Part shown: positions 7,890 through 19,452 of the stretch, piece by piece
Position numbering within the stretch: position 1 is the stretch's first letter
How the letters are laid out: each line of letters begins with the position of its first letter
NCBI RefSeq assembly: GCF_026790065.1
Contig: NZ_JALAMO010000029.1
Location: forward strand, 1 to 58,791
Source: Bacillus sp. N13C7
GTDB lineage: Bacteria > Bacillota > Bacilli > Bacillales > Bacillaceae
DNA: 58,791 bases
Direction: 5' to 3'
Position numbers and translations under genes: made by a program
The notes under the pieces: model-generated
Databases searched by the model: none
Told to the model about the DNA's origin: nothing
What the model saw: only the letters and a program-made list of their open reading frames with translations

Positions 7890-8104
7890 ATACTAAATGA
7901 AACTCCAAATGATTTAATTCAGTAACAGATGAAGGAGCGGCTTTATAAGCCTCACCTTCGGCTTTAATTGAAAACACGTGCAAATGAAATTCATATTGTT
8001 ACACTGTACACTTATGTTTTTCTGAACCCCTCTGAGTCCGTTATCCTATTAAAAAGCCTAACATTCTATAAAGAAAAGAGATCTTTAGCTGAGTTCAATC
8101 AGCG
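7890..8104. other. Intergenic stretch at the right island junction
   Basis: No gene recognised. The first bases with recognisable yisV coding sequence are near 8105, so the right junction lies at about 8100. I saw no inverted repeat, tRNA end or transposase remnant at it. Confidence 0.4.
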
Positions 8105-8875
8105 GGGATGCGGCTTCGCGGCTTGCCGATGGATGAAGCAGGAATCGAAGCGGCGCTTGTTTCTCCTTATCGAAAACAATACGGAGGACAGCTGCTGTAC
8201 ACGATTCCGTCATTTCTTAATCCGACAGGCGCTGTCACTTCAGAGCAGCGAAGAAAAGAGATCATCAGCCTGTCAAAAAAAGAGCGGCTGCCGATCATTG
8301 AGGATGATGCGTACGGTGATTTATGGTTTGAAGAAAAACCGCCGCAGCCGTTAAAAGCAATGGATCAAGAAGGCAATATTCTGTATCTGGGCACTTTTTC
8401 AAAAACAGTGAGTCCCGGCCTTCGAATTGGCTGGCTGGCCGGACCGGAGCCGGTCATTGAAAGGCTGGCCGACATTAAAATGCAGACAGACTACGGATCG
8501 AGCGGCCTGTCTCAGTGGACGGCTGCCGAATGGCTGTCACAGGGATATTATGAAGAGCATCTGACATGGATACGCAGGGAGCTAAAACAAAGGAGAGACG
8601 CGGCGCTTCGTTTTCTTGAGCAGTATGCAGGGGACATCGCGACGTGGACAACTCCCGCCGGAGGCTTTTATATTTGGGTGACATTTCATAGATCCCTGCC
8701 TGTCGCCCGTTTCTTTCATGAATTGCTGAAACAGCAGGTGCTGGTGAATCCCGGTTCCATTTATGACGGTGAAGATCGAAACAGCATCAGGCTGTCATAT
8801 TCCTATGCAACTCTTGCCGATTTGGAAACAGGCATTAGAGCGGCAGCTGATACAGCCCGCCGCCTGATGTCCTAA
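8105..8875 (+). pseudogene. yisV: YisV remnant: MocR-type regulator lacking its DNA-binding half
   Basis: The frame encodes about 255 residues matching only the C-terminal, aminotransferase-like (fold-type I PLP) half of a MocR/GntR regulator. It includes YTIPSFLNPTGAV, the IIEDDAYGDLWFE aspartate motif, and the PLP-lysine segment GTFSKTVSPGLRIGWLAG. A complete MocR protein has about 480 residues with an N-terminal winged helix. Here that part and the first third of the aminotransferase domain are absent, and an in-frame stop lies at 8090-8092. The ATG at 8108 lacks a convincing ribosome site. In B. subtilis yisV is divergent from yisU, so the island has replaced the yisV 5' end and the shared intergenic region. 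Confidence 0.85.
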
Positions 8876-8882
8876 GCGTTTG

Positions 8883-9523
8883 TTATACAATGACAGCTCC
8901 CAGCGTCCTGGCGAAAGCAATCGCGTGCTCCGGCGCGATTTTGCAGCCTTTCAATTTGTCGAGGGAGACGTGAAGCTGTTCAAACCGGCATGTGCTGAGA
9001 TCCATGTTTTGAAGGGACGTGCCAAAAAAGCTGGCGCCTTCCAGTTCGCACGCGTCAAAGTGTGTCTGCTGGAGCGCCATATTGCTGTATACTCACTTTG
9101 CACCAGTGTACAACGGTCAAATCGAACTTGTCTCATATTTGAGTATGAAAATGAGCTGAAATGTCCGTGGCATTCCTCGAATGAAACATTCCGAAGCGTT
9201 GACTCCGCTGCATTCATTCCAACCATTTTTGATTGCTTTACGGAGGTTCTGTGTACGACAGCCCCGCTGAAATCGGCGTTTGACAAATCACACTTTTCGA
9301 AGATCACATCGGTCAGTTCAATATGCCGAAAAGACACGTCAATAAACACGACATTTCTGAATATTGTTTTTTCAACACAAAGTCGTTCGATATCTTCGCC
9401 GCAGATTGTACAATCTTCAAACAAATGCATGCTGATGACCTCATCCTGCGCAGCGGTTTCATGAAAATCTGCGGTTTGCAGGTTTTCCGGTATGTGCGGT
9501 TTTTGAATCACTGTTTTATTCAT
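8883..9523 (-). pseudogene. yisX: YisX pentapeptide-repeat protein, frameshifted
   Basis: The minus strand from 9523 begins MNKTVIQKPHIPENLQTADF and carries pentapeptide repeats of A(D/N)LXX type (for example CDLSNADFSGAV). After SEY near 9090 the frame shifts. The rest of the protein (ALQQTHFDACELEG to the end FARTLGAVIV) continues in another frame to 8883. Reading SEY-S-N-M-A-L restores the repeat if two bases (AC) near 9086-9091 are removed, so a 2-bp insertion is the simplest explanation. Without correction the product stops about two thirds of the way or continues into unrelated residues. The intact homologue is about 212 residues. Function unknown; pentapeptide-repeat proteins form a quadrilateral beta-helix. 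A sequencing error cannot be excluded. Confidence 0.8.
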
Positions 9524-9728
9524 GTGGTGACATCCTTTACTGCCCGAAAAACGAGGCGCCTTCGGGATCAATTTAATAGATTGTTATGGGAATTGATACA
9601 TATAGTAAATCGTGAAGAGCCTTTTCTTGGTACAGCAACCTGCTTGTTTTGTAAGCATAAATGGAAAGATTCCTGTACGTCAAGGCGTTTACAGGCCGGG
9701 AAAGAAAAGGGAACAGGAGGAATGCGGA

Positions 9729-10535
9729 ATGGGGCATTACGTCAAGACAGAGGAGCATGTGACACTGTTTGTAGAGGATATTGGGCATGGAAGGCCGATC
9801 ATCTTTTTGCACGGGTGGCCGCTGAATCATAAGATGTTTGAATATCAAATGAATGAGCTTCCGAAAAGAGGATTCCGTTTTATCGGCGTTGATTTACGTG
9901 GATATGGGCAATCTGACCGCCCGTGGGAAGGCTACGACTATGACACGATGGCCGATGATGTCAAAGCTGTTATTTATACGCTGCAGCTTGAGAATGCGGT
10001 CCTTGCCGGTTTTTCGATGGGCGGCGCAATTGCAATCCGTTACATGGCAAGACATGAGGGAGCCGATATCAGTAAGCTGATTTTGCTGTCTGCAGCGGCG
10101 CCCGCATTTACAAAACGTCCGGGATATCCGTACGGGATGAGGAAGCAGGATATTGACGACATGATTGAACAATTCAAAAGTGATCGGCCAAAAACGCTTG
10201 CTGATTTAGGAAAACAGTTTTTTGAGAAAAAAGTGTCTCCAGAGCTCAGACAGTGGTTTCTCAATCTGATGCTGGAGGCTTCTTCCTATGGGACGATCCA
10301 CTCCGGCATTGCACTAAGAGATGAGGATCTCAGAAAGGATCTTGCGGCAATTAAGGTGCCGGCACTGATTCTGCACGGCGGAAAGGATAAAATTGCGCCG
10401 TTTGATTTTGCGAGGGAATTGAAGCGCGGCATCAAACAGTCGGAATTGGTTCCGTTTGTAAACAGCGGGCACGGAGCTTTTTATGAAGAAAAAGAGAAGA
10501 TCAACCGTTTGATTGCGCAGTTTGCCGGCTCATAA
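9729..10535 (+). CDS. yisY: YisY, alpha/beta hydrolase (chloroperoxidase-like)
   Basis: A 268-residue alpha/beta-hydrolase of the non-haem peroxidase/esterase group. The oxyanion motif LHGWPLNH is at 27-34, the nucleophile elbow GFSMGG has Ser96, an acid lies in LHGGKDKIAPF (about 219), and His lies in NSGHGAF (about 248). Natural substrate unknown. The ATG at 9729 follows AGGAGG, and although the frame is open further upstream, there is no ribosome site there. It ends in a bidirectional terminator shared with yisZ. Confidence 0.88.
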   Translation: MGHYVKTEEHVTLFVEDIGHGRPIIFLHGWPLNHKMFEYQMNELPKRGFRFIGVDLRGYGQSDRPWEGYDYDTMADDVKAVIYTLQLENAVLAGFSMGGAIAIRYMARHEGADISKLILLSAAAPAFTKRPGYPYGMRKQDIDDMIEQFKSDRPKTLADLGKQFFEKKVSPELRQWFLNLMLEASSYGTIHSGIALRDEDLRKDLAAIKVPALILHGGKDKIAPFDFARELKRGIKQSELVPFVNSGHGAFYEEKEKINRLIAQFAGS

Positions 10536-10564
10536 GAAAAAACCCGATATGAATCGGGTTTTTA
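10536..10564. terminator. Bidirectional terminator between yisY and yisZ
   Basis: AACCCGAT (10541-10548) pairs with ATCGGGTT (10553-10560), flanked by A-run and T-run. It serves convergent yisY and yisZ. Confidence 0.85.
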
Positions 10565-11161
10565 TATGATTCCTTTGTTTTGCAGTTCTGTAATGATCAG
10601 ATCAGCTCCATCGGAAATAGATGTCTGGTCTGTTTCAATGATGAAATCGGGTGAAAGCGGCGCTTCATACGGAGAATCGATCCCGGTAAAATGCTTGATC
10701 TCTCCGTTCCGCGCTTTTTTATAAAGGCCTTTCGGATCGCGCTGTTCGCACACATGCAGCGGACACTTCACATAAATTTCGAAGAACTCTCCTTCAGGAA
10801 AGAGCGCTCTGACCATGTCCCGATCCTCTCTGAATGGAGAAATAAAAGCCGTTAAAATCATTTGCCCGCTGTCGACAAACAGCTTCGCCACTTCACCAAT
10901 CCGGCGGATGTTTTCAATCCTGTCGTCAGTCTGAAATCCAAGATCTTTGTTTAAGCCATGGCGGATATTATCGCCGTCAAGCACATAGCTCTGAATGCCC
11001 ATGTGGTAAAGCTTTTCATCAACAGCATTGGCCAGCACCGACTTTCCTGAGCCGGACAGCCCGGTAAACCAGAGGGCGCAGCTTTTGTGTCCGTTTAAGG
11101 ACTGTCTGTCAGACTTTGAGATTGCAGCGGGATGCCAAACGATGTTCCGATTGTGACTCAT
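10562..11161 (-). CDS. yisZ: Adenylylsulfate (APS) kinase
   Basis: A 199-residue APS kinase (CysC family) that phosphorylates adenylylsulfate to PAPS with ATP. Walker A GLSGSGKS is at 34-41. It also has the family motif [15 protein letters not shown] and the lid segment [12 protein letters not shown]. The start overlaps the stop of yitA as ATGA, showing translational coupling. Forms a sulfate-assimilation operon with yitA (ATP sulfurylase) and yitB (reductase), paralogous to the cysH operon elsewhere in B. subtilis. Confidence 0.93.
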   Translation of the reverse strand: MSHNRNIVWHPAAISKSDRQSLNGHKSCALWFTGLSGSGKSVLANAVDEKLYHMGIQSYVLDGDNIRHGLNKDLGFQTDDRIENIRRIGEVAKLFVDSGQMILTAFISPFREDRDMVRALFPEGEFFEIYVKCPLHVCEQRDPKGLYKKARNGEIKHFTGIDSPYEAPLSPDFIIETDQTSISDGADLIITELQNKGII

Positions 11162-12327
11162 TGCAATCCCCTGCTGTTTTGCTCGATGGCAACGGGCTGT
11201 TGATGAAGACCCTTGATTAGTACGTTTGCGACCTCAGGCCGGCTGAATTCTTTTGGCGGCTTTTTGCCGTGGCGGAGAAGTTCTCTCACTTTTGTGCCTG
11301 ATAAGTGGATGTGGTCTCTCGGGCTGTGGGGGCAGGTTTTCGAGGTGCCCATGTTTCCGCATTTTCGGCAGTAAAAGCTGTGCTCGAAAAACAGCGGCTT
11401 GATGCCCAGCTCCTCTTCTGTGAATGATTGAAAAATATTTTGTGCGTCGTACGTTCCGTAATAGCTGCCGACACCTGCGTGATCACGGCCTACAATAAAA
11501 TGGGTGCAGCCGTAGTTTTTGCGGACGAGCGCATGGAAAATCGCTTCCCGCGGACCTGCATACCGCATGGCGGCAGGGAAAACCGATAACATAACCCGAT
11601 CCTTTGGATAATAATGATCAAGCAACACCTGGTAACTTTCCATTCTGATATCGCTCGGAATATCATCTGATTTCGTTTCACCGACAAGCGGGTGAAGCAG
11701 CAGACCGTCGACCGTTTCTAACGCTGTTTTTTGAATGTATTCATGCGCTCTGTGAACAGGATTCCTTGTTTGAAAACCGACAATCGTTTTCCAGCCGAGT
11801 TCTTTAAAGGCCGCCCTTGTTTCTGCGGGCGCTGCGTAAAACTGTTCGAAGGATTTGTCGGGAAGGCGGCTGACAGTGATTGGCCCGCCGATATAGTAAT
11901 CCGGGCGCGCCAGCAATTTTTTTACGCCTGGGTGGGCTGAGTCGTTTGTTTTATAAACAGACAGTGCTTCTTGTGTTTTATCGGGCTGGTAAATATCAGT
12001 GACTGTCATCACGCCGTAGGTGACGCCGTTTTTCACAAGCTTGACGCGATCTCCGGCAGACAGCAGTTTTGCTGTTTCTTCTCCGACAGGCAGCGTAATC
12101 GGCAGGCTCCATGGCAAGCCGTTGTCCAGCCGCATCTCTTTCACAACAGAATGATAATCTTTTTCTCCCAAAAAACCAGTTAACGGGCTGTAGCCGCCGA
12201 TCGCGATAAGTTCAAGGTCGCTCAGTGCAAGCTGATCCAGCTCCGCTTCGCACATGCACCCTTCAAAATGGCATGCGGGATCGCAGCGGTTGATTAACAC
12301 CCCTCCATGGGGCTCGTTTCCATACAA
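11158..12327 (-). CDS. yitA: ATP sulfurylase (sulfate adenylyltransferase)
   Basis: A 389-residue Sat-type ATP sulfurylase that makes APS from sulfate and ATP. Signatures: [12 protein letters not shown] (HxxH nucleotide motif), GRDHAGVG, and a C-terminal zinc-finger-like cluster [19 protein letters not shown] at 12336 sits directly against the GGAGG site. The TTG at 12327 has a proper 9-nt spacing and gives the usual length. The product feeds both YisZ (APS kinase) and YitB (APS reductase). Confidence 0.92.
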   Translation of the reverse strand: MYGNEPHGGVLINRCDPACHFEGCMCEAELDQLALSDLELIAIGGYSPLTGFLGEKDYHSVVKEMRLDNGLPWSLPITLPVGEETAKLLSAGDRVKLVKNGVTYGVMTVTDIYQPDKTQEALSVYKTNDSAHPGVKKLLARPDYYIGGPITVSRLPDKSFEQFYAAPAETRAAFKELGWKTIVGFQTRNPVHRAHEYIQKTALETVDGLLLHPLVGETKSDDIPSDIRMESYQVLLDHYYPKDRVMLSVFPAAMRYAGPREAIFHALVRKNYGCTHFIVGRDHAGVGSYYGTYDAQNIFQSFTEEELGIKPLFFEHSFYCRKCGNMGTSKTCPHSPRDHIHLSGTKVRELLRHGKKPPKEFSRPEVANVLIKGLHQQPVAIEQNSRGLQ

Positions 12328-12436
12328 CGCGTTCAACCTCCATTTTTATGTGTCCTTTGTTAGCTTTTCTGCGCTGGCTGAAAGCTTTAAAGCAGCGCCC
12401 CATCATCATTTCGTTCCCTGGCATGGATGCCGGACA

Positions 12437-13150
12437 TTAATCCTGATGCAGGCCGCATTCTGTTTTCTCCCGTCCGGCCCATCTTCCGGCCCTCTCATCG
12501 TTTGGATCTGAGGATGGCAACGTGCACATTTCACAGCCTATGCTCGGGTAATGTTGATCGTGCAGTTTGTTATAAGGCAAATTGTGAAGGCGGATATACG
12601 TCCAAACGTCATCCCATGTCCAGTGGATGAGCGGGCAAATTTTAATGAGCTGAAATTTCTGATCCAAATTCACGTATTGAATATGCTTTCTCGTAGGAGA
12701 CTGCTCCCGGCGCAGCCCTGAAATCCAAGCTGTCATGCCGGACAGGTGTTTTCTCAGCGGCTCGATTTTCCGCAACTGGCAGCAGAGGTTCGGGTTATGC
12801 TTCCACAGCTCTCCGCCGTATTGCGTCTCCTGCTCTTTTAAGCTGAGCTCGGGTTCGAGCAGCTGGATTGTAAATGACGGATATCGCTCCTTGACAGTCT
12901 CGATCAGCTCATATGTTTCCTGAAAATGCAGCCCTGTATCCAAAAAGATGATGTGCGCGTTCTTGTTGATTTTTGATATGAGGTCGAGAAGCACCATCCC
13001 TTCTGCGCCAAAGCTGCATGCGTACACTATTTTATCCCCGTACGTTCGGTAAGCCCATTTCAACACATCGAGCTCATCGATCAATTGATCCATTATCTGT
13101 TCGGACAGCGTGTTGTTCCATGTGTCATATGTGATGATTTGTTCGTTCAA
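12437..13150 (-). CDS. yitB: APS/PAPS reductase (CysH family)
   Basis: A 237-residue thioredoxin-dependent adenylylsulfate reductase. It has C123-C124 and C206-xx-C209, the four cysteines that ligate a [4Fe-4S] cluster in APS-type reductases, and the catalytic C232 in ECGLH near the C-terminus. It releases sulfite, which could be used by the adjacent YitD. TTG start after GGGGGG-rich ribosome site. It is first gene of the yitB-yitA-yisZ unit, with a 109-nt gap to yitA. Confidence 0.92.
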   Translation of the reverse strand: MNEQIITYDTWNNTLSEQIMDQLIDELDVLKWAYRTYGDKIVYACSFGAEGMVLLDLISKINKNAHIIFLDTGLHFQETYELIETVKERYPSFTIQLLEPELSLKEQETQYGGELWKHNPNLCCQLRKIEPLRKHLSGMTAWISGLRREQSPTRKHIQYVNLDQKFQLIKICPLIHWTWDDVWTYIRLHNLPYNKLHDQHYPSIGCEMCTLPSSDPNDERAGRWAGREKTECGLHQD

Positions 13151-13340
13151 GATTTTCCCCCCGTTTGCATCTGTCTGTTTTCTTATCTATTGATCGAGTT
13201 ATAGGCAGACTATTCATTTTTTACATAAACGTTCAGGGTTTTTAGGTGTGGCGCCGCCTAAAATAAGGGGCCGGAACCATTAAGAGACCGGCTGAATATG
13301 CTTTTAAGCAAAATGGTTTTTATGCCCAAGGAGAGATAGT

Positions 13341-14027
13341 ATGCCGATTACCATTTATCAGGGGCATCATCATTCGCTTGCCCCGGCGGATATTAACATC
13401 GTCATTGATGTCATCAGAGCCTTTACGGTCGCCCATTATGCGTTTATCGGCGGGGCGAAAGAGATTTTATTAGCCCGAACAGCAGAAGAAGCCTTTGCGC
13501 TGAAAAAAACGTATCCGGATTATGTGTTGACGGGAGAGGAAAAGGGGGTCGGTATCAGCGGGTTTGATTTGGATAATTCGCCAAAACGCATGGCAGAGCA
13601 GGATATGGAGGATAAACGCCTGATTCAGAAAACAACAAACGGCGTCACAGCGGCATTAGGGGCGCTGAACGCCAAGCATCTGTTCGTGACTGGATTTTCC
13701 AACGCCAGAACAACAGCTGAGCATGTAAAAACGCTGGCTGCAAAGGATTGTGTTTTGAACATTGTCGCTTCCCATCCATCAGGTGATGACGATATGGCGT
13801 GTGCGGAATATATCAAAGGCATCATCGAGGGGACAAACGCGGTAAAGGCTTCGGAGGCGGCTGAAAGAATAAAACGCTCTTCTGTTGCGGAGAAATTTTT
13901 TGACCGCCGCCAGCCGTTGTTTGATCCGGAAGACATTGCATATTGTACAAAAGAACAGACAGGCGATTTCGTGATGAAAGTGAAACAGGAAAGAGAAGTT
14001 CCAACGATAGAGAGGGTCATAATATGA
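13341..14027 (+). CDS. yitC: 2-phosphosulfolactate phosphatase (ComB family)
   Basis: A 228-residue ComB-family protein with VIDVIRAFT near the N-terminus, TTNGVTA in the middle, and SHPSGDDDMACAEYI. ComB hydrolyses (R)-2-phospho-3-sulfolactate to 3-sulfolactate with Mg2+. It overlaps yitD by ATGA. ATG start after AAGGAGAG. Divergent from the sulfate-reduction gene yitB. Together with YitD it can account for 3-sulfolactate, long known to be abundant in B. subtilis spores. Confidence 0.88.
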   Translation: MPITIYQGHHHSLAPADINIVIDVIRAFTVAHYAFIGGAKEILLARTAEEAFALKKTYPDYVLTGEEKGVGISGFDLDNSPKRMAEQDMEDKRLIQKTTNGVTAALGALNAKHLFVTGFSNARTTAEHVKTLAAKDCVLNIVASHPSGDDDMACAEYIKGIIEGTNAVKASEAAERIKRSSVAEKFFDRRQPLFDPEDIAYCTKEQTGDFVMKVKQEREVPTIERVII

Positions 14028-14782
14028 ATGATTTTTCACTAGAATTGCCAGTGAGAACAAGCAAGCCGAGAGAAACTGGGCAGAGCATTTTAATCGATAA
14101 CGGCTATCCCTTGCAGTTTTTCAAAGATGTGATAGCTGGAGCGTCCGACTATATTGATTTTGTGAAATTCGGCTGGGGCACATCTTTACTTACGAAAGAT
14201 CTTGAAGAAAAAATCAGCACGCTGAAAGAGCATGACATTAAATTTTTCTTTGGCGGCACATTGTTTGAGAAGTATGTAAGCCAGAAAAAAGTAAATGAAT
14301 TTCATCGGTACTGCACTTATTTCGGCTGTGAATATATCGAGATTTCAAACGGCACGCTTCCAATGACAAATAAAGAGAAAGCAGCTTATATAGCCGATTT
14401 TTCTGATGAATTTCTTGTGCTCAGCGAGGTGGGAAGCAAGGATGCGGAATTATCAAGCCGGCAAAGCTCTGAGGATTGGCTTGAATATATCGTAGAGGAT
14501 ATGGAAGCGGGAGCGGAAAAAGTGATTACAGAGGCAAGGGAAAGCGGGACAGGAGGTATTTGCTCGAGCAGCGGCGATGTCAGGTTTCAAATTGTCGATG
14601 ACATCCTTTCCTCGGATATTGATATCACCCGGCTGATTTTTGAAGCGCCGAATAAAACGCTCCAGCAAGGGTTCATTCAACGGATCGGGCCGAATGTAAA
14701 TCTGGCTAATATCCCATTTCAGGATGCGATTGCATTAGAGACGCTGCGTTTAGGACTGCGTTCCGATACCTTTTATTTGTAA
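14024..14782 (+). CDS. yitD: Phosphosulfolactate synthase (ComA family)
   Basis: A 252-residue TIM-barrel enzyme of the ComA family. It adds sulfite to phosphoenolpyruvate to give (R)-2-phospho-3-sulfolactate. Conserved segments include DYIDFVKFGWGTS, FFGGTLFEKY, EYIEISNGTLPM and ESGTGGICSSSG. The ATG at 14024 overlaps the yitC stop (ATGA). The order phosphatase-synthase is the B. subtilis one. Followed by a terminator. Confidence 0.9.
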   Translation: MNDFSLELPVRTSKPRETGQSILIDNGYPLQFFKDVIAGASDYIDFVKFGWGTSLLTKDLEEKISTLKEHDIKFFFGGTLFEKYVSQKKVNEFHRYCTYFGCEYIEISNGTLPMTNKEKAAYIADFSDEFLVLSEVGSKDAELSSRQSSEDWLEYIVEDMEAGAEKVITEARESGTGGICSSSGDVRFQIVDDILSSDIDITRLIFEAPNKTLQQGFIQRIGPNVNLANIPFQDAIALETLRLGLRSDTFYL

Positions 14783-14791
14783 AACGCGGCT

Positions 14792-14822
14792 GCGGGGCTC
14801 TCGTCATGAAGAGAGCCTCTGC
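14792..14822. terminator. Terminator between yitD and yitE
   Basis: GGCTCTC (14796-14802) pairs with GAGAGCC (14811-14817), extended by GC-rich ends. Convergent genes share it. The T-run is imperfect. Confidence 0.65.
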
Positions 14823-14825
14823 CTA

Positions 14826-16665
<1,840 letters not shown>

Positions 16666-16673
16666 ACTGGATG

Positions 16674-17945
16674 CTACCTTTCCTCAGCAGGCTGTAGCCG
16701 GTTGCCAGCCATTTTAGATTCTTCTTCTTTTTCTTTTGTTTCTTCTTTGTTTTGATTGACATGGATCAGCATGATCACGAGTATGCCGACAACAAGCGTC
16801 AATCCGGCAATACTTAAAAACATGCCGGGTCTGGACCATTCCATCAGGCGTCCGAAAATCGGAGGCCCGATGGCAACCCCTAAGAATCGAACTGATCCGT
16901 ACAGCGAGGTTACAAATCCACGTCTTTCTTTGCCGACAGCTCCGGTTATAAAGCTGTTTACACAAGGAAGTACAAGGCCTGAACCGATACTGCTCAGGAC
17001 GAGAACGCTGATAAAGAGCACAAGATTTTCAATGAAAGATAAAGCCGCATAAGATACGGTCATAAACGCCAATCCCAGAACGATCAGCTTTTTCATTAGC
17101 GATTGCTTTTGGCCGATTTTGCTTCCGGTTGTATAAGATGTCACACACATGACCAAAAGGGGAATTGCCAAAATCAAGCCTTTTTTAACGCCGTCGGTAT
17201 CGTATGTTTTTTCTAGGACATCTGAAAGGTAAAAAAGGATGCCGAATAAAGTAAATAAACAAGTTGCCCCTGCTAAATAAGCAGTAAACAGCCATCTGCC
17301 CTCATGTTTAAAAACACTTAATAGCCCTTTTGCATATTTTCCAATCGGGGGCGGTTCTTTTTCCTTTTTCTTTTCCTTAATAAAAATCCAAGTCAGCACG
17401 ATTGAAATGATACAAAACACCGGGAAGGCGAAAAACGCGCCATACCAGACAAGCAGGGCGATTAGCGAGCCAATGATCGGCGAAAGCACTTTCCCCATGC
17501 CGTTTGAAGCTTCAACAAGGCCAAGCACCTTGCTTTCCTGGGCGCCTTTAAACAGATCCCCTGACAGCGCCATGGCAATTGGGCCGGTCCCGGCTGCTCC
17601 GAGTCCCTGAAGCGCCCGGCCAGCCATAACCCAAGGGTATGCATTGTCAAAAAAACCTGCGGCAAACCCGGCTAACAAACCGCCCGCTCCATATAGAAAT
17701 AAACAGGGGATAATGATGGCTTTCCGGGAAAAACGGTCTGCGAGATAACCGACAATCGGAATCGCAAACGCCGCAATCAAGGAAAACACTGTGATCACGA
17801 GACTGACTTGAAATTGTGATAAATGAAGTTCAGATTTCATTTTTGGCAAAATCGGAATAAGCATTGAGTTTCCTAGGGTTAATATTAAAGGGATTGAACC
17901 GATTGCAACAATCGTCATTCCGTTATTTTGTTTTGATGATTCCAT
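16674..17945 (-). CDS. yitG: YitG, MFS drug/metabolite exporter
   Basis: A 423-residue major facilitator with 12 predicted membrane segments and the DHA1-type motif A ([10 protein letters not shown]) between TM2 and TM3. A long charged tail (EETKEKEEE) follows TM12. The GTG 12 nt upstream adjoins the AAAGGAG site, so the ATG at 17945 is taken as start. Close linkage with yitF suggests a metabolite rather than only drugs, but this is inference. Confidence 0.82.
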   Translation of the reverse strand: MESSKQNNGMTIVAIGSIPLILTLGNSMLIPILPKMKSELHLSQFQVSLVITVFSLIAAFAIPIVGYLADRFSRKAIIIPCLFLYGAGGLLAGFAAGFFDNAYPWVMAGRALQGLGAAGTGPIAMALSGDLFKGAQESKVLGLVEASNGMGKVLSPIIGSLIALLVWYGAFFAFPVFCIISIVLTWIFIKEKKKEKEPPPIGKYAKGLLSVFKHEGRWLFTAYLAGATCLFTLFGILFYLSDVLEKTYDTDGVKKGLILAIPLLVMCVTSYTTGSKIGQKQSLMKKLIVLGLAFMTVSYAALSFIENLVLFISVLVLSSIGSGLVLPCVNSFITGAVGKERRGFVTSLYGSVRFLGVAIGPPIFGRLMEWSRPGMFLSIAGLTLVVGILVIMLIHVNQNKEETKEKEEESKMAGNRLQPAEER

Positions 17946-18015
17946 CTCAGAGCACACTCCTTTTCTTCTGCTTAGAATGTCCCTGATGGCTCCGTTTATT
18001 CAACGATCAGACCGC

Positions 18016-18051
18016 AAAAAACCGAACAGAAAATACCTGTTCGGTAAAAAA
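18016..18051. terminator. Terminator downstream of yitH
   Basis: ACCGAACAG (18021-18029) pairs with CTGTTCGGT (18037-18045), with A-runs and T-runs on both sides. Serves minus-strand yitH. Confidence 0.85.
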
Positions 18052-18056
18052 GAGGA

Positions 18057-18908
18057 TTAGCCGAGGGCCTGTGATATTAAAGCATATAAGTGTCCATTTT
18101 GGATAGGAAGCTTCTTTTTCTGGTAAAGCATAAGCGGAGGCTCATCGTCTGCTTGAAATCCCATTTCTATCAGGCTGTCATGCAGAGAGGTGTGTTCAGC
18201 CGGTATGTCGATTCGCATCGGACTTTGTTTGCCGGCGGCCAGCCTGCTGATTAATCGTGCAGCAACGTCTGATGATGGGGCGACAATGGGGCCGAATTTC
18301 AGATTGGCTGGTGTTTGTACAGTTAGGCCGTAGCCAATGAGATGTCCCTTGTTGTTTCTGGCAACGATACATTCCTCTGAATTGGAAATAAGTTGCTGCA
18401 GAAGGTTTGATCGGTCTCCGCCAAAGGCTGCCAGATCTGCTGCGGCTATGTCTTGAAAGTCTTGTTCTTTAAAGGAGGCGAGCTCAGCGTTGGGCTGCTT
18501 TGCAAAAGGCTGAAAACTGTGACAGCTGTATTTTCGGACTGAACCTGCGTGATGAAAACCAGCTTTTTCATAAAGCGGCAAACCTTCTTTTGTGGCGCAA
18601 ATCCTGATGGCGGTGCTTTCATCCGTTTTGCTGATACACGCGTTTACCATCCGCCGCCCGAGACCGAGCCGTTTGTATTCTATGTCGACGATGACGAGGC
18701 CGATAGAAGCGAGACGGCCAAACAAAAATAAGCCGATACAGGAGATGATCTCACCGCGGATGTTTTGATAACCGAAAAAGCGTCCTTGCCGGACAAGCAG
18801 TTTCAGTTCTTGTTCGCCATAATCCGGCCATCCGGCCTGCCTGCAAAGCCGCAATAAGCCGGGGACATGTTCTTCATGAAACTCAAACAGCTCATCCATT
18901 ACGTTCAT
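18057..18908 (-). CDS. yitH: YitH, tandem GNAT acetyltransferase
   Basis: A 283-residue protein with an N-terminal GNAT domain (about 10-140, with the acetyl-CoA motif RLGLGRRMVNA) and a second GNAT-like C-terminal half of the YitH/HdeD acetyltransferase type. Substrate unknown. The frame is open upstream through yitI. The ATG at 18908 follows AGGTGAT with 5-nt spacing and starts 4 nt after the yitI stop, so yitI-yitH form an operon. Confidence 0.8.
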   Translation of the reverse strand: MNVMDELFEFHEEHVPGLLRLCRQAGWPDYGEQELKLLVRQGRFFGYQNIRGEIISCIGLFLFGRLASIGLVIVDIEYKRLGLGRRMVNACISKTDESTAIRICATKEGLPLYEKAGFHHAGSVRKYSCHSFQPFAKQPNAELASFKEQDFQDIAAADLAAFGGDRSNLLQQLISNSEECIVARNNKGHLIGYGLTVQTPANLKFGPIVAPSSDVAARLISRLAAGKQSPMRIDIPAEHTSLHDSLIEMGFQADDEPPLMLYQKKKLPIQNGHLYALISQALG

Positions 18909-18912
18909 CAGA

Positions 18913-19362
18913 TCACCTGCTTGTTCCGATTTTTTTGCACATGACGATATGAGTGCCAATGCCAGGAATCTCAAACGGTTCGCCGCGTTCTTCCCAGCCA
19001 AGTTTTGCGTAGTAGCCTTTGACATGTTCTCTTGCATTGCACCAGACCGCCTGCACGCCTCTCTCTGCCAGTTTCTGCTCCGCGTGTTTGATCAGTGTGC
19101 TTCCAGCTTTTTGATCGCGATATCCTTCAAGCGTTGCCATGCCTCTCAGCCTGTACGCAGGGGACTCCGTTAATAAAGGCTGATTTTGAGGGGAAAAAGA
19201 AGCGATGCTGATTAGCTTCCCTTCATAAAATGCACCGAGATGAAAGGAGCCTTCTGTATGATCCTGTTCATATTTGCATTGTTCGATGGATTGATGGGGA
19301 CGCAGGACGCGGTGCCGGATGCCGTATGTATCTTCCGCAGAAATGGTTTTAACTTCGAGCAT
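18913..19362 (-). CDS. yitI: YitI, GNAT-family N-acetyltransferase
   Basis: A 149-residue single-domain GNAT protein. The acetyl-CoA binding stretch is LRGMATLEGYRDQKAGSTLIKHAE, followed by WCNAREHVKGYYAKLGWEERGEPFEI, the typical C-terminal half. The substrate is unknown. ATG start with an AGGAGG site. Confidence 0.82.
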   Translation of the reverse strand: MLEVKTISAEDTYGIRHRVLRPHQSIEQCKYEQDHTEGSFHLGAFYEGKLISIASFSPQNQPLLTESPAYRLRGMATLEGYRDQKAGSTLIKHAEQKLAERGVQAVWCNAREHVKGYYAKLGWEERGEPFEIPGIGTHIVMCKKIGTSR

Positions 19363-19413
19363 GATGTTCCTCCTTATAAACTGATTTTCTTTATCGTAAC
19401 ACGAATTACGCTG

Positions 19414-19446
19414 AAAAAGACCGCCCGATTGGCTCAGGCAGTCTTC
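19414..19446 (-). terminator. Terminator of yitJ
   Basis: On the minus strand a GACTGCC ... GGGCGGTC hairpin is followed by TTTTT, beginning just after the yitJ stop. Confidence 0.75.
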
Positions 19447-19452
19447 TAGGCA

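Noticed and set aside
1144..8104. Island considered as a transposon or integrative element
   Set aside because: No transposase, integrase, terminal inverted repeat, direct repeat or tRNA end was found at either junction, so only an insertion/replacement is claimed.
7789..8354. Short open frames around the right island junction (7789-7983 minus, 7968-8354 plus)
   Set aside because: No ribosome site or family pattern. The first one spans the repeated operator sequence, and the second runs out of frame into the yisV remnant.
8880..9464. Long open frame on the plus strand opposite yisX
   Set aside because: It mirrors the yisX coding frames on the other strand, has no ribosome site, and its product has no recognisable pattern.
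13270..13292. GCCGG ... CCGGC hairpin between yitB and yitC, considered as a terminator or riboswitch
   Set aside because: No T-run on either strand and no resemblance to the S-box. Only a 5-bp stem, so not called.
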